From Granulicella sp. (GTDB taxonomy: Bacteria > Acidobacteriota > Terriglobia > Terriglobales > Acidobacteriaceae), in the NCBI GenBank assembly GCA_025408425.1, contig JANXYX010000013.1, positions 124,001 through 188,000 on the forward strand: a stretch of DNA of 64,000 nucleotides, written 5' to 3'. Of the stretch, positions 46,912 to 55,358 are shown one piece after another. The position numbers were made by a program, and so were the translations under genes. The notes under the pieces were generated by a model that worked only from the letters and a program-made list of their open reading frames with translations, was not told the DNA's origin and did not search any database. The stretch's first letter is position 1. Each line of letters starts with the position of its first letter.

Positions 46912-46925
46912 GTGACAGACATCAC
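46912..46925. promoter_or_regulatory. CRP-like site GTGA-N6-TCAC upstream of hsp20
   Basis: GTGACAGACATCAC, centre about 80 bases upstream of the hsp20 ATG. It is also part of a wider inverted repeat, CTGTCAC-N8-GTGACAG (46897-46918). Confidence 0.65.
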
Positions 46926-46998
46926 TTCGGTCTACGGTGGGACGGCATAAGTTGATGTAAGCGCATGTGTGCGCAATCGATTGCTCAAGGAGAATAAA

Positions 46999-47517
46999 AT
47001 GCCAACTTCACTCGCAGTAAAGCCCAGTGCTACCGGAAGAACCATCATTAAGTTTCCGCAAATAGGTAATGTATTTGAGGATTTTGAAGCGATAGCTAAT
47101 GCAATCGCGCAACGCGCCTTTGACATGTTTCAGAGCCGCGGTACAAACGGGTTGGACCTTGACGATTGGTTCCGTGCGGAGACAGAACTACTCAAGCCCA
47201 TGCCGATCGAGATGAGCGAAGCCGATGATGGATATACACTGCGCGCCGAGGTTCCGGGATTTGGCGCAAAGGATCTGGACGTTCGCGTGGAAGGAAGTTC
47301 GATCTACATTCATGGTAAGAGTGAGCAGAAAAAAGAAGAAAAGAAGGGAAAAGAGGTCAAGTACAGCGAGGTGTCCGCGAACGAACTGTGTCGCCGCATT
47401 GACCTGCCAAGCGCCATAAATCCCGATAAAGTCTCTGCAACTTTGACCAATGGAGTACTTGAACTCAATCTGCCGAAGGCTACACCACCAAAGACGATCG
47501 AAGTTAAAGCCGCCTGA
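46999..47517 (+). CDS. Small heat-shock protein, Hsp20/alpha-crystallin family
   Basis: A 172-aa ATP-independent holdase. The alpha-crystallin domain covers about residues 70-170 (YTLRAEVPGFGAKDLDVRVE, SIYIHGKSE, LTNGVLELNLPKA). The C-terminus KTIEVKAA contains the I-x-V element used in oligomer assembly. ATG 46999 has AAGGAG six bases upstream; the frame extends 10 codons further back without support. HspX (Rv2031c) is the corresponding family member of the DosR regulon. The cyclopropane synthase gene follows 98 bases downstream. Confidence 0.9.
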   Translation: MPTSLAVKPSATGRTIIKFPQIGNVFEDFEAIANAIAQRAFDMFQSRGTNGLDLDDWFRAETELLKPMPIEMSEADDGYTLRAEVPGFGAKDLDVRVEGSSIYIHGKSEQKKEEKKGKEVKYSEVSANELCRRIDLPSAINPDKVSATLTNGVLELNLPKATPPKTIEVKAA

Positions 47518-47536
47518 TGTGGTCATGCTAGGGCAT

Positions 47537-47580
47537 GCCGACCTATAGTGCATCCTGTAAAGGGTTGCGTGTAGGTCGGC
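47537..47580 (+). repeat. Intergenic hairpin between hsp20 and the cyclopropane synthase gene
   Basis: GCCGACCTA (47537-47545) is exactly complementary to TAGGTCGGC (47572-47580), with a 26-base loop. There is no T-run, so it may be an mRNA stabiliser or attenuator, not a terminator. Its position argues that the downstream gene starts at 47616, not at 47535. Confidence 0.5.
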
Positions 47581-47615
47581 GAACGCTTTGTTCTTGGATA
47601 AGAGAGGCGACGTCA

Positions 47616-48971
47616 ATGCTCGATTCAGTTCAGTCGCAACAGCTAAAACTAAGCAAAGGGCTTGATTCCATGTTTCAAGGTTATGCCGGCGTCCCCTTTG
47701 CGATTCGCCTGTGGGATGGGTGGCGCTGGACATCTTCGGCAAATGGCGCTCCTGTGTGCACTCTTGTAGTCAATTCAACAGATGCTTTGCGTGCGCTCCT
47801 GTCTCGTCCAAGCGAAATTACGCTTGGTGAAGCTTTTCTTTCGAAAGATATCGATGTTGAAGGCGACCTGTTTTCTGTGTTTGCAGTTACTGAGTATCTT
47901 TTTCGTTGCCCGCAAAGCCGGCGACAGAGATTGCTCGAGGTCATTGCGGACATATTTTTCGGATTGAATCAATGGTGGACGCAGGGAAGACGTCATTCAA
48001 TTGAAAGAGACCGCTCTTCTATCTCGTACCACTATGATCAACCGATCGATTTCTATCGACCTTGGCTCGGTGAGTCCCTCGCTTACTCCTGCGCCTACTT
48101 TCAGACGGGTGATGACTCCCTTGATGTTGCGCAAGAAAGCAAGCTGGAGTTGATCTGCAAAAAATTACGGTTATGTCCTGACGATCGCTTTCTCGACATC
48201 GGATGCGGGTGGGGAAGTCTCGTTTTGCATGCAGCTTCCAAGCATAATGTTTATGCACAGGGCATTACGATCAGTCACGAGCAGGCTGCAGTAGCAGCGG
48301 CGCGCATTGAGAGCATGCACCTGACCCAAAGCTGTAGTGTTCGGTTACTAGACTACCGTGAGGCACCAGGCCGTTTGCTGCCCTTTGACAAAATTGCCAG
48401 CCTGGGTATGTTTGAACACGTCGGGAGTAGAAATTTGCCTCGCTACTTTCGAAGCGTGCATCAATTGCTGAAACCCGGAGGAGTGTTTTTGAACCATGGA
48501 ATCGCCCGTACATTGGGGACACAAGATCGTGATACATGGCTCCCCATCAGTTCAATCAGATCTTTCCTTCAAAAATTGCCACTGGTGCGCCGCGCTCAGA
48601 GTTCTGCGTTTATTGAAAAGTATGTCTTTCCTGAAGGTGAATTAGTTCCTATCTCTGAAGCGCTGCGAGCTGCTGAGTCAGCTGGCTTTGAAGTACGCGA
48701 CGTCGAGAACCTGCGTGAGCACTACGAACTTACTTTGCGTCGTTGGGTAGATGGACTGCAAAAAAACGTCAAGGTTCTTTTGAATAATGTCCCCGAATAT
48801 ACCTATCGCATCTGGCTCTTATATATGGCAGGGTCTGCTGCAGCTTTCCGAAGAGGAGATATTGCTGTCTATCAAATGCTGTTGAGTCGTCCCGATCGGG
48901 GGGACAGCAAGCTGCCTCTCACTCGCGCAGACTGGTATCGTCCGGATACAAAAAATATCTGTAACGACTAG
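47616..48971 (+). CDS. cfa: Cyclopropane-fatty-acyl-phospholipid synthase family methyltransferase
   Basis: A 451-aa SAM-dependent enzyme that adds a methylene bridge to unsaturated membrane lipid chains. The C-terminal methyltransferase has motif I FLDIGCGWGSL (about residue 193), GITISHEQ, FEHVGSRN (catalytic Glu/His region), LKPGGVFLNHGI and FIEKYVFPEGEL. The N-terminal about 130 residues are the lipid-binding part. ATG 47616 has GAGG eight bases upstream and lies after the hairpin. Membrane cyclopropanation is a common response to acid and stationary phase, in keeping with the island. Related methyltransferases modify other lipids, so the exact product is not certain. Confidence 0.85.
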   Translation: MLDSVQSQQLKLSKGLDSMFQGYAGVPFAIRLWDGWRWTSSANGAPVCTLVVNSTDALRALLSRPSEITLGEAFLSKDIDVEGDLFSVFAVTEYLFRCPQSRRQRLLEVIADIFFGLNQWWTQGRRHSIERDRSSISYHYDQPIDFYRPWLGESLAYSCAYFQTGDDSLDVAQESKLELICKKLRLCPDDRFLDIGCGWGSLVLHAASKHNVYAQGITISHEQAAVAAARIESMHLTQSCSVRLLDYREAPGRLLPFDKIASLGMFEHVGSRNLPRYFRSVHQLLKPGGVFLNHGIARTLGTQDRDTWLPISSIRSFLQKLPLVRRAQSSAFIEKYVFPEGELVPISEALRAAESAGFEVRDVENLREHYELTLRRWVDGLQKNVKVLLNNVPEYTYRIWLLYMAGSAAAFRRGDIAVYQMLLSRPDRGDSKLPLTRADWYRPDTKNICND

Positions 48972-49037
48972 GCACCGTGTCTCGCAAACTGAACAATGCG
49001 TTTGTACCTGTAGTGGCTAATGATGCGGAGTAAGGGT

Positions 49038-49961
49038 TTATTTCACATGACCGCGGACGCCGAGTACACCACATTTGACCTGACGGATGACGTGAGAGAG
49101 CGTAGACCATGGCATGCGCTCGTCCAACACTGTTCTGGATTTGAGGCCGACCACAATCAAGCTTGCGGAATCGAGCAGTGCCACAGTCGAGATCACTTCA
49201 GAGGGTGTGCCATACTCTAGACGGATATTGAGAGCACCCAAGCGTGCCGCGTTGGCGCAGGCCGTCTTCTCAAGGTCCTGGCGAAGTCGATGTTCAATAA
49301 GCTTGGAGACGATTTCAGGTACATGGGCATGTTTTTCGATTACATGCAGTAACGTGAGCCGACTATTAAATTTCTCAGCGAGAGCCAAGGCATATTGCGC
49401 GGCTCGCAAGCCAGTTGTTTCGAGATCTGTAGCGAAAAGTATTGACCCGAATGGTGGCAAATCAACATCGACATTGGGACCTATAACCAGAACTGGACAC
49501 GGGGCCTTGCGCAAGACCGCCTCTGCTACGGAGCCTAAGATTAATTTCTCCAGACCGCTGGCACCGTGCGAGCCTACAGTAATTAGATCGGAGTTTTGTT
49601 TAACCGCAACGTCATGAATCAACTCTTCTGCGCCACAGTATGAAACAGTCATCTCCCACGGAATCGTGTTCAGTCGTGGCTCGTTGGCGATAGCCCGCCT
49701 CATCTCTTCCCTGGCGTTCTCCAGGTCTGCCTCAAGCAGATCAGGCGTTACTGGTCCTGCTTCATAGGGCGATACAGCGTTGACAAGCGAGAGTCTGGAT
49801 CCGAAGAGTGTGCCAATAGTGACGGCAACCTTCAAAGCTCGTTCGGCCGTCTGGGAGAAGTCAGTTCCAACTAGTATCCGATCGAATCGGACGTCGCATG
49901 GTCCTAGTGGGTCCGCTGCATTTCCGCTGGGTTTATTGATCGTCCCGAACAGAGGAATCAC
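49038..49961 (-). CDS. Tandem universal stress protein (two Usp domains)
   Basis: A 307-aa protein with two Usp folds. The first (DRILVGTDFSQTAERAL to VLVIGP, about residues 28-175) has the ATP-binding signature GSHGASGLEKLILGSVAEAVL. The second (SILFATDLETTGLRAAQYAL to the C-terminus) ends in VVGLKSRTVLDERMPWS, which does not keep the G-x2-G-x9-G pattern and may not bind ATP. Tandem Usp proteins such as Rv2623 and Rv2624c belong to the DosR regulon. A GTGA-N6-TCAC site is centred 78 bases upstream. It converges on the cyclopropane synthase gene. Confidence 0.88.
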   Translation of the reverse strand: MIPLFGTINKPSGNAADPLGPCDVRFDRILVGTDFSQTAERALKVAVTIGTLFGSRLSLVNAVSPYEAGPVTPDLLEADLENAREEMRRAIANEPRLNTIPWEMTVSYCGAEELIHDVAVKQNSDLITVGSHGASGLEKLILGSVAEAVLRKAPCPVLVIGPNVDVDLPPFGSILFATDLETTGLRAAQYALALAEKFNSRLTLLHVIEKHAHVPEIVSKLIEHRLRQDLEKTACANAARLGALNIRLEYGTPSEVISTVALLDSASLIVVGLKSRTVLDERMPWSTLSHVIRQVKCGVLGVRGHVK

Positions 49962-50032
49962 TTAGCACCTCACGAGTCAGCCAGAAAGCCAAAAAATCAA
50001 AATTAGTGTACGGCAAATGAAGAATAGCTGTG

Positions 50033-50046
50033 GTGACATGTGTCAC
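50033..50046. promoter_or_regulatory. CRP-like site GTGA-N6-TCAC upstream of the Usp gene
   Basis: GTGACATGTGTCAC, with six-base arms GTGACA/TGTCAC around TG. Centre 78 bases upstream of the start at 49961. Confidence 0.68.
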
Positions 50047-50168
50047 AAGGTAATGATAGCCAGACGATCGTTGTTACTGAGTGAGTGTCAGACCCACGGG
50101 ATAGCACCTAAGCTTTTGAAAATTAAGGAGACGTATTTAACCCCGCCAGGGGTACACGCTTATCACCA

Positions 50169-52859
50169 CTAACGGAGGGGTGGCTGTGGTCCTTGAACTT
50201 TTCTTACGTTTACCGCTGTCAATTTGTATTCGGGGGTATCTGTGTCGGCATCTCGGTATGGTCCAGTAACTCGATTGACCAAACGAGTGTTGTCATGAAA
50301 AGTTGCAAAGACTTGTCCTTGTTGCAGGGCAGTGGAGATGTGAACGGGCAGAACTGTTTTTCCATACTGGCTCTTTACTTCTACCCAGTCATTCTCAATT
50401 AGACCTATTGAGTGAGCATCCGCTTGAGATACATCGAGGTAGTCAGTGAACCGTAGATCTTTGTTGCCGCTGCGAGATGTCATTGTGCCGGAGTTGAATT
50501 GATGAAGTGTACGGCCCGTTACGAGTAGCAGCGGATATCTAATGCTTGGAACTTCAGAGGAGTTTGTGAAGTCAATGCACGCAAGGGAAGTGCTTGAAGA
50601 ATTGAGAAAACTATCCTGATGCAGGATTGCCGTCCCGGGGTGGGTCTCATCAGGACATGGCCATTGCAGGCCTGCATGTTGGATCCGGTCATACGTGATG
50701 CCTTGGCCCGTTTTCCAAACACCACGAATCTCATTCCAAATATCTTCGGTGGAATGAAAGTCAAAGAACTTCTGCTTTCCCATCACAGTCGCAATCTGAC
50801 AAATGATCTCCCAATCGGGTCGTGCTTCACCACGCGGAGATAGCGCGTGCCGCACACGTTGAACCCGGCGCTCCGAATTCATGAAGGTTCCGTCTTTTTC
50901 GAAAGAAGAGCAGGCAGGCAGAAAGACATGGGCGACTTCCCGTGCAGTCTCATTGATGAACATATCCTGCACCACGACAAACTCCAGAGCATCCAAAGCG
51001 AGTCGAGTGAATGCACTATTGGGATTGGTAAGCAGCACATCGTAGCCGATCGTCCAAAGCGCTTTGAAATCGCCAGTCACCGCTGAGTCCATCATCTGCA
51101 TGAGATTGAGCCCCTTGGATTGAGGGACAGCGGTCCCCCACGCATGCGCGAAGACTTCTGCGTGTTGCGACAAAGATAACGACCCGGTGAGGTAATCGGG
51201 ATCGCAGCCCATGTGGGCGCTGCCCTGCACATTGTTCTGTCCGCGTAGAGGATTTATCCCTGTACCCATCTTGCCGATGTTGCCCGTTAGCAATGCAAGA
51301 TTTACAAGGCATTTGACGCCATCGGTGCCCTGGGTGTGTTCCGTCACGCCGAGGCCGTGGAAGCAAATGCTGGGCGCGTTCTGTGCATAGAGGCGAGAGG
51401 CCTGACGGATCAAGTCAGGCTCCACCTTGCAGATGCCAGCCGCACGTTCTGGCGTCCAGGATGCGATGAACTGTTGATATGCGTCCCAGTTATTGATTCG
51501 ATTGTGAATAAAATCAGGATCGTAAAGTTTCTCCATCACAATCACGTTGGCCATCGCATTCAGCAGCGGCACATTCGTGCCTGGATGAAGTGCCAGGTGC
51601 AATCCGGGGTATGAGGCTAACTCTGTCTTGCGCGGATCGATGACGATCAGTCGCGCTCCACGTAAGACAGCCTGCTTGATGCGAGCTCCCACTATTGGAT
51701 GATTCTCAGTAGGATTGCAGCCGCAAATGACAATCGTGTTCGCCTGCTCAATATCATCGAACGAATTCGTCGCAGCGCCGGTACCAAGCATATCCCGCAT
51801 GGCTGCGGCGCTTGGAGCATGGCAGACACGGGCGCAGCAGTCTACGTTATTAGTCCCAAGCACGACCCGTGCAAACTTCTGAGCAAGATAGTTCTCCTCA
51901 TTTGTAGCTCGTGCAGATCCCAGTACTCCTATGCTGTGGGAGCCATGACGATCTAGTACTCGACGAAATCCTTCGGCCACGGCGGAGTTTGCTTCATCCC
52001 ATGTGACTTGCTGCCACTTCTGATTCTTTCGAATCATGGGGTGCAGCACTCGATCAGTGGAATCGACAAAGTCATAGGCGTAGCGCCCTTTGGAGCAGAG
52101 ATGGCCTTTACTCACCGGTGAATCCAACACCGGTCTGATGGTTACAATCTGATCATCACGCGTTCCAATGTTGATCTCACAGCCCGTACCGCAGTAGGAG
52201 CAGGTGCTACGTGTCCAGTCTGTTGGCTGTCCGTACTGGATGATCGACTTGTCTTCAAGTGCTCCGGTGGGGCATGTGTCAACGCACGCACCGCAGCTGA
52301 CGCAAGAGCTCTCGCGCAATGACGTACCGGAGTCAGGTCGGATTAGCGTTTTATCACCACGGTTCCAAACCTTCCAGACGAATTGTCCTTGCAACTCGTC
52401 GCAAATGCGGACGCAGCGGAAACACGATATGCATCGCGACATATTCACGCGAATATACGGATTAGACTCATCGACTCCGAAGGAGGAAGAGCGGCCTTCC
52501 GGGTTTGGCTGGATGTTGTACTGAAGCAGCCAATGATGAAACTCCTTCTCCTGAGTGCTAGTGATCGCATCGATTGGGTAGTCGTTCGCCAACAGCTGCA
52601 AAAGCGTCTTGCGAACACTTTCGAGTTCAGGCGTATGAGTCTGGATGGACATGCCGTCTTCCAGCGGGGTGGTGCATGAAGTCATGGGTAGCGGGTGGCC
52701 AGCGATGGAAACCAGGCAAAGTCGACATCCGCCGTAGGGCTTCAGTCGGCCATCGAAACAAAGTGTGGGCAGGCTAACACCCGCGGCTTTGACGGCATCG
52801 AGAACGGTTTCACCCTCCGTCCGATCCATCTCCTTGTTGTCTATCGTGACGCGAAGCAT
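50169..52859 (-). CDS. NAD-type formate dehydrogenase, molybdopterin alpha subunit
   Basis: An 896-aa FdsA/FdhF-like subunit that oxidises formate to CO2. The N-terminus is NuoG-like with a [2Fe-2S] set (CFDGRLKPYGGCRLC), followed by two [4Fe-4S] ferredoxin motifs (CISCFRCVRIC, CVSCGACVDTCP). The molybdenum part opens with CSYCGTGC and has CARVCHAPS near residue 345, so Cys replaces selenocysteine. The His-Cys3 cluster region normally found after the [2Fe-2S] site reads NDYPIDAITSTQEKEF and has no cysteines. ATG 52859 has AGGAG eight bases upstream and overlaps the beta gene by 19 nt. No FdhD or gamma subunit is adjacent. Confidence 0.88.
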   Translation of the reverse strand: MLRVTIDNKEMDRTEGETVLDAVKAAGVSLPTLCFDGRLKPYGGCRLCLVSIAGHPLPMTSCTTPLEDGMSIQTHTPELESVRKTLLQLLANDYPIDAITSTQEKEFHHWLLQYNIQPNPEGRSSSFGVDESNPYIRVNMSRCISCFRCVRICDELQGQFVWKVWNRGDKTLIRPDSGTSLRESSCVSCGACVDTCPTGALEDKSIIQYGQPTDWTRSTCSYCGTGCEINIGTRDDQIVTIRPVLDSPVSKGHLCSKGRYAYDFVDSTDRVLHPMIRKNQKWQQVTWDEANSAVAEGFRRVLDRHGSHSIGVLGSARATNEENYLAQKFARVVLGTNNVDCCARVCHAPSAAAMRDMLGTGAATNSFDDIEQANTIVICGCNPTENHPIVGARIKQAVLRGARLIVIDPRKTELASYPGLHLALHPGTNVPLLNAMANVIVMEKLYDPDFIHNRINNWDAYQQFIASWTPERAAGICKVEPDLIRQASRLYAQNAPSICFHGLGVTEHTQGTDGVKCLVNLALLTGNIGKMGTGINPLRGQNNVQGSAHMGCDPDYLTGSLSLSQHAEVFAHAWGTAVPQSKGLNLMQMMDSAVTGDFKALWTIGYDVLLTNPNSAFTRLALDALEFVVVQDMFINETAREVAHVFLPACSSFEKDGTFMNSERRVQRVRHALSPRGEARPDWEIICQIATVMGKQKFFDFHSTEDIWNEIRGVWKTGQGITYDRIQHAGLQWPCPDETHPGTAILHQDSFLNSSSTSLACIDFTNSSEVPSIRYPLLLVTGRTLHQFNSGTMTSRSGNKDLRFTDYLDVSQADAHSIGLIENDWVEVKSQYGKTVLPVHISTALQQGQVFATFHDNTRLVNRVTGPYRDADTDTPEYKLTAVNVRKVQGPQPPLR

Positions 52860-54430
52860 GCCTCTAACTCCTGTCGATAATAGTGCGAGACGCTCTCCGC
52901 GAACTCGGCCATCCCAGTGCCGTGGCCACACAAACTGGCTTGGCGCAACGCTTCAATCAGCTGGTTCCAGCGAACAGATGGTTCAACACCTGACGTTGAT
53001 CCGGACTGATGCGAGATAAGGTTTGCCACCTGTCTGCTCCCATGCCGGCAGGGCGTACATTTACCGCAGGACTCAAATGCGCCGAACTCAAATACGTGTT
53101 GCACCAGATCGACGATGGAAGTTCGCTCATCGAATGCCATCACCCCGCCGTGCCCTATGCTGGCGCCAATTGCTTGTAACTCCTCGAATCCAAACTGTGT
53201 GTCTAACAATTCCGGCGGAATAATGCCAGCCAATGGCCCTCCGATCATCACCCCTTTGAGATAACCATCGCGTAGCCCCCCGCCAATCTCTTCCACTATC
53301 TCCCTGACCGTGATTCCGAATTCCACTTCATATAGACCAGGTCGGCGGAATAGGGAGTTGAGGGAGACGGCCTTCGTGCCACGGCTATCAGAAAACCCGA
53401 GGCTATGGAAGGCCGCTCCGCCGTGCAGGACAATCCAGGGTATGTTCGCAAATGTCTCCACGTTGTTGACCACTGTTGGCTTGCCAAACAAGCCAACAGT
53501 GGTAGGGTAGGGAGGTCGAACGCGGACCTCTGGTCGCTTGCCCTCGATAGCATTCAGCAGTGCCGTCTCTTCGCCGCAGATGTAGCTTCCACGACCGGTG
53601 ACGAGAGTAATGTCAAACGTGAAGGTAGAACCATGAACCTTGCTCCCTAGCAGCCCATTGCTTCGAGCCTCCTCCAATGCATTGACAAGAATGCACTCCG
53701 CATCTCGGTACTCTTTGCGTAGATATATGTAACCGTGGGTGGCTCCAACAGCATATCCACAAATCATCATTGCCTCGATCAGGCAGTGCGGATCATCTTC
53801 GAGCAGCAAACGATCGATAAAAGCACCGGGGTCACCTTCATCAGCATTGGCAACTACAAACTTCTCGGGTGAAGCGTGACGGAAAACGCTCAACCACTTC
53901 TTTCCGGTGGCAAACCCTGCGCCTCCACGTCCCCGCAGTTGTGAAAGTTCCACCTCGTCGACTACCACTGCCTGGGTTCTCTTTAGGGCCAATTGCAGGG
54001 CACTATATCCACCTTGTTGTTGGTAGTCGTGCAAGGTTCGTACTGGTCCGCCGCGAATTCGCTCGAGCACGATAGACTCGCGGCAGCGAGACTCGATCGC
54101 TGGTCGCAGATTTCCATCCGCTGAAGCGGGGGCCTCATAGCACTTGCCGAGGCAATGCACCGTTTGACCTTGGGTGACCGCAGTGTTCCACCGGTCTGGG
54201 TTCAAGTGCCTCGCGACAAAGCAGGCGGTACCGCGACAGGCGGCGCCATCCATCAACTTTTCCTGTAGATGATAGAAAGACGCAATTCCTGCCGCTGCTT
54301 CCAGGTGTTGATCGGTCGCAAACTTCGTGGTCACCTGGAATGCCCCCTGAGCGGCAGTCGAAAAATCGTTGCAGACAGAACTCCACGATAGATGAATCTC
54401 TATGTCTAGACCGTCGGCGAGAGACTTCAA
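52841..54430 (-). CDS. Formate dehydrogenase beta subunit, NuoE-NuoF-like fusion
   Basis: A 529-aa diaphorase subunit. Residues 1-100 form a thioredoxin-like [2Fe-2S] domain with Cys65, Cys70, Cys93 and Cys97 (CRGTAC and CLGKC). The rest is NuoF-like: RGRGGAGF (166-173) for FMN, GRGSYICGEETALLNAIEGK for NADH, and ESCGKCTPCRHG near residue 455 for a [4Fe-4S] cluster. In most soluble formate dehydrogenases these are two genes (FdsG, FdsB). The start at TTG 54430 lacks a good ribosome site and lies only 38 bases from the centre of a CRP-like site, so a slightly later start is possible. Confidence 0.87.
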   Translation of the reverse strand: MKSLADGLDIEIHLSWSSVCNDFSTAAQGAFQVTTKFATDQHLEAAAGIASFYHLQEKLMDGAACRGTACFVARHLNPDRWNTAVTQGQTVHCLGKCYEAPASADGNLRPAIESRCRESIVLERIRGGPVRTLHDYQQQGGYSALQLALKRTQAVVVDEVELSQLRGRGGAGFATGKKWLSVFRHASPEKFVVANADEGDPGAFIDRLLLEDDPHCLIEAMMICGYAVGATHGYIYLRKEYRDAECILVNALEEARSNGLLGSKVHGSTFTFDITLVTGRGSYICGEETALLNAIEGKRPEVRVRPPYPTTVGLFGKPTVVNNVETFANIPWIVLHGGAAFHSLGFSDSRGTKAVSLNSLFRRPGLYEVEFGITVREIVEEIGGGLRDGYLKGVMIGGPLAGIIPPELLDTQFGFEELQAIGASIGHGGVMAFDERTSIVDLVQHVFEFGAFESCGKCTPCRHGSRQVANLISHQSGSTSGVEPSVRWNQLIEALRQASLCGHGTGMAEFAESVSHYYRQELEACFASR

Positions 54431-54461
54431 CTCAGGCTAGATGCCTGGATTGGATATAGAT

Positions 54462-54475
54462 GTGACCGGCATCAC
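54462..54475. promoter_or_regulatory. CRP-like site GTGA-N6-TCAC upstream of formate dehydrogenase
   Basis: GTGACCGGCATCAC, preceded by T (TGTGA). Centre 38 bases upstream of the assigned TTG of the beta subunit gene. Confidence 0.6.
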
Positions 54476-54959
54476 CACGGTGCCATCGCCACAGGAGCGT
54501 CGGTTCGGTACTAGTGCGATCGACGCATCGCCGAATACGTTGCCAGGAGATCGAGGTCGCGCAGACTCTTACAGCCCTCGGCCTTCGACCCACATCTTTT
54601 GTAGAAGCGATCGAGGCGCGTAGGACAGGTCTTCAGTGACACTCGATAGAGCATCATGATGACGCGTTGATCCTATACGGCCAAGCAAGCATGCCGTAAA
54701 GAATTGAATATTAATAAGCTAAAGATGGTGGAGGCGGTGGGAGTCGTTCTTTTCCACACCCTTTGGAATCTGTAAGTTGCTCAATCTACAAAGGGAAGAA
54801 AGGGATAAAAGGGACACTCTGCCGGGTTCGCCGTACATCTATCGCACACGGGATTACTTCTCTGGATGGGATCCACGCCGGAAATATGAATAACCAGATG
54901 GGAGCAACCGCACGACTTCCGAGTTGCACGCAACAATGGGAGCAAATCCGCCGTGCAGG
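54476..54959. other. Intergenic stretch at the right edge of the stress island
   Basis: About 480 bases with no recognisable gene. Two short plus-strand frames (54441-54623 and 54763-54963) have no family features. The stretch marks the change from the island to the redox-enzyme block. I looked for a tRNA, integrase remnant or long direct repeat as an attachment site and saw none. Only a short direct repeat (TGGGAGCAA, near 54899 and 54945) is present. Confidence 0.5.
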
Positions 54960-55355
54960 CTAATTAGACTCCAGCGCCTTTCGCACCATCGCGGTATCAA
55001 CATACTGCGTCATGCGTTGAATCTTGCCTTCTCTCAGTTCCCAGAGATGCGCAAATGCTGCACTCATGGATCTTCCGGTCGCCTTGTAAGTGCCAGAGTA
55101 GACACCAAAGGCGGCGACTCGGTTGCCGTCCTCCAGAAAGGTATGGACTTCGGCACGGTAGCCGATCCACTCGGTCCCCAGGCGATGAAAGACACCTGCA
55201 GTGATCGCCTCTGCGCCCACATAGGTGCCCGCATACGGGAAGCCTTCCGCTTCGGTCCATTCGGCATCGGGTGCAAGGGCCGCCAGCAAATTACGACCGT
55301 TGTCCTCTGACGAGCCCTCGTAGGTGGAACGGATGAGATCAAGATTAGCGCCCAT
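54960..55355 (-). CDS. SnoaL/NTF2-like protein
   Basis: A 131-aa single-domain protein of the NTF2-like superfamily (LDLIRSTYEGSSEDNGRNLL, APDAEWTEAEGFPYAGTYVG, VHTFLEDGNRVAAFGVYSGT). These small cone-shaped folds act as isomerases, cyclases or ligand binders, and the sequence does not reveal which. It is three bases downstream of the MBL-fold gene on the same strand, so the two form an operon. Confidence 0.78.
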   Translation of the reverse strand: MGANLDLIRSTYEGSSEDNGRNLLAALAPDAEWTEAEGFPYAGTYVGAEAITAGVFHRLGTEWIGYRAEVHTFLEDGNRVAAFGVYSGTYKATGRSMSAAFAHLWELREGKIQRMTQYVDTAMVRKALESN

Positions 55356-55358
55356 GAT

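Noticed and set aside
54431-54959. Island boundary examined for attachment site, tRNA or transposase remnant
   Set aside because: No tRNA-like fold, integrase fragment or long direct repeat was visible; only a nine-base direct repeat, which is too short to support a claim.
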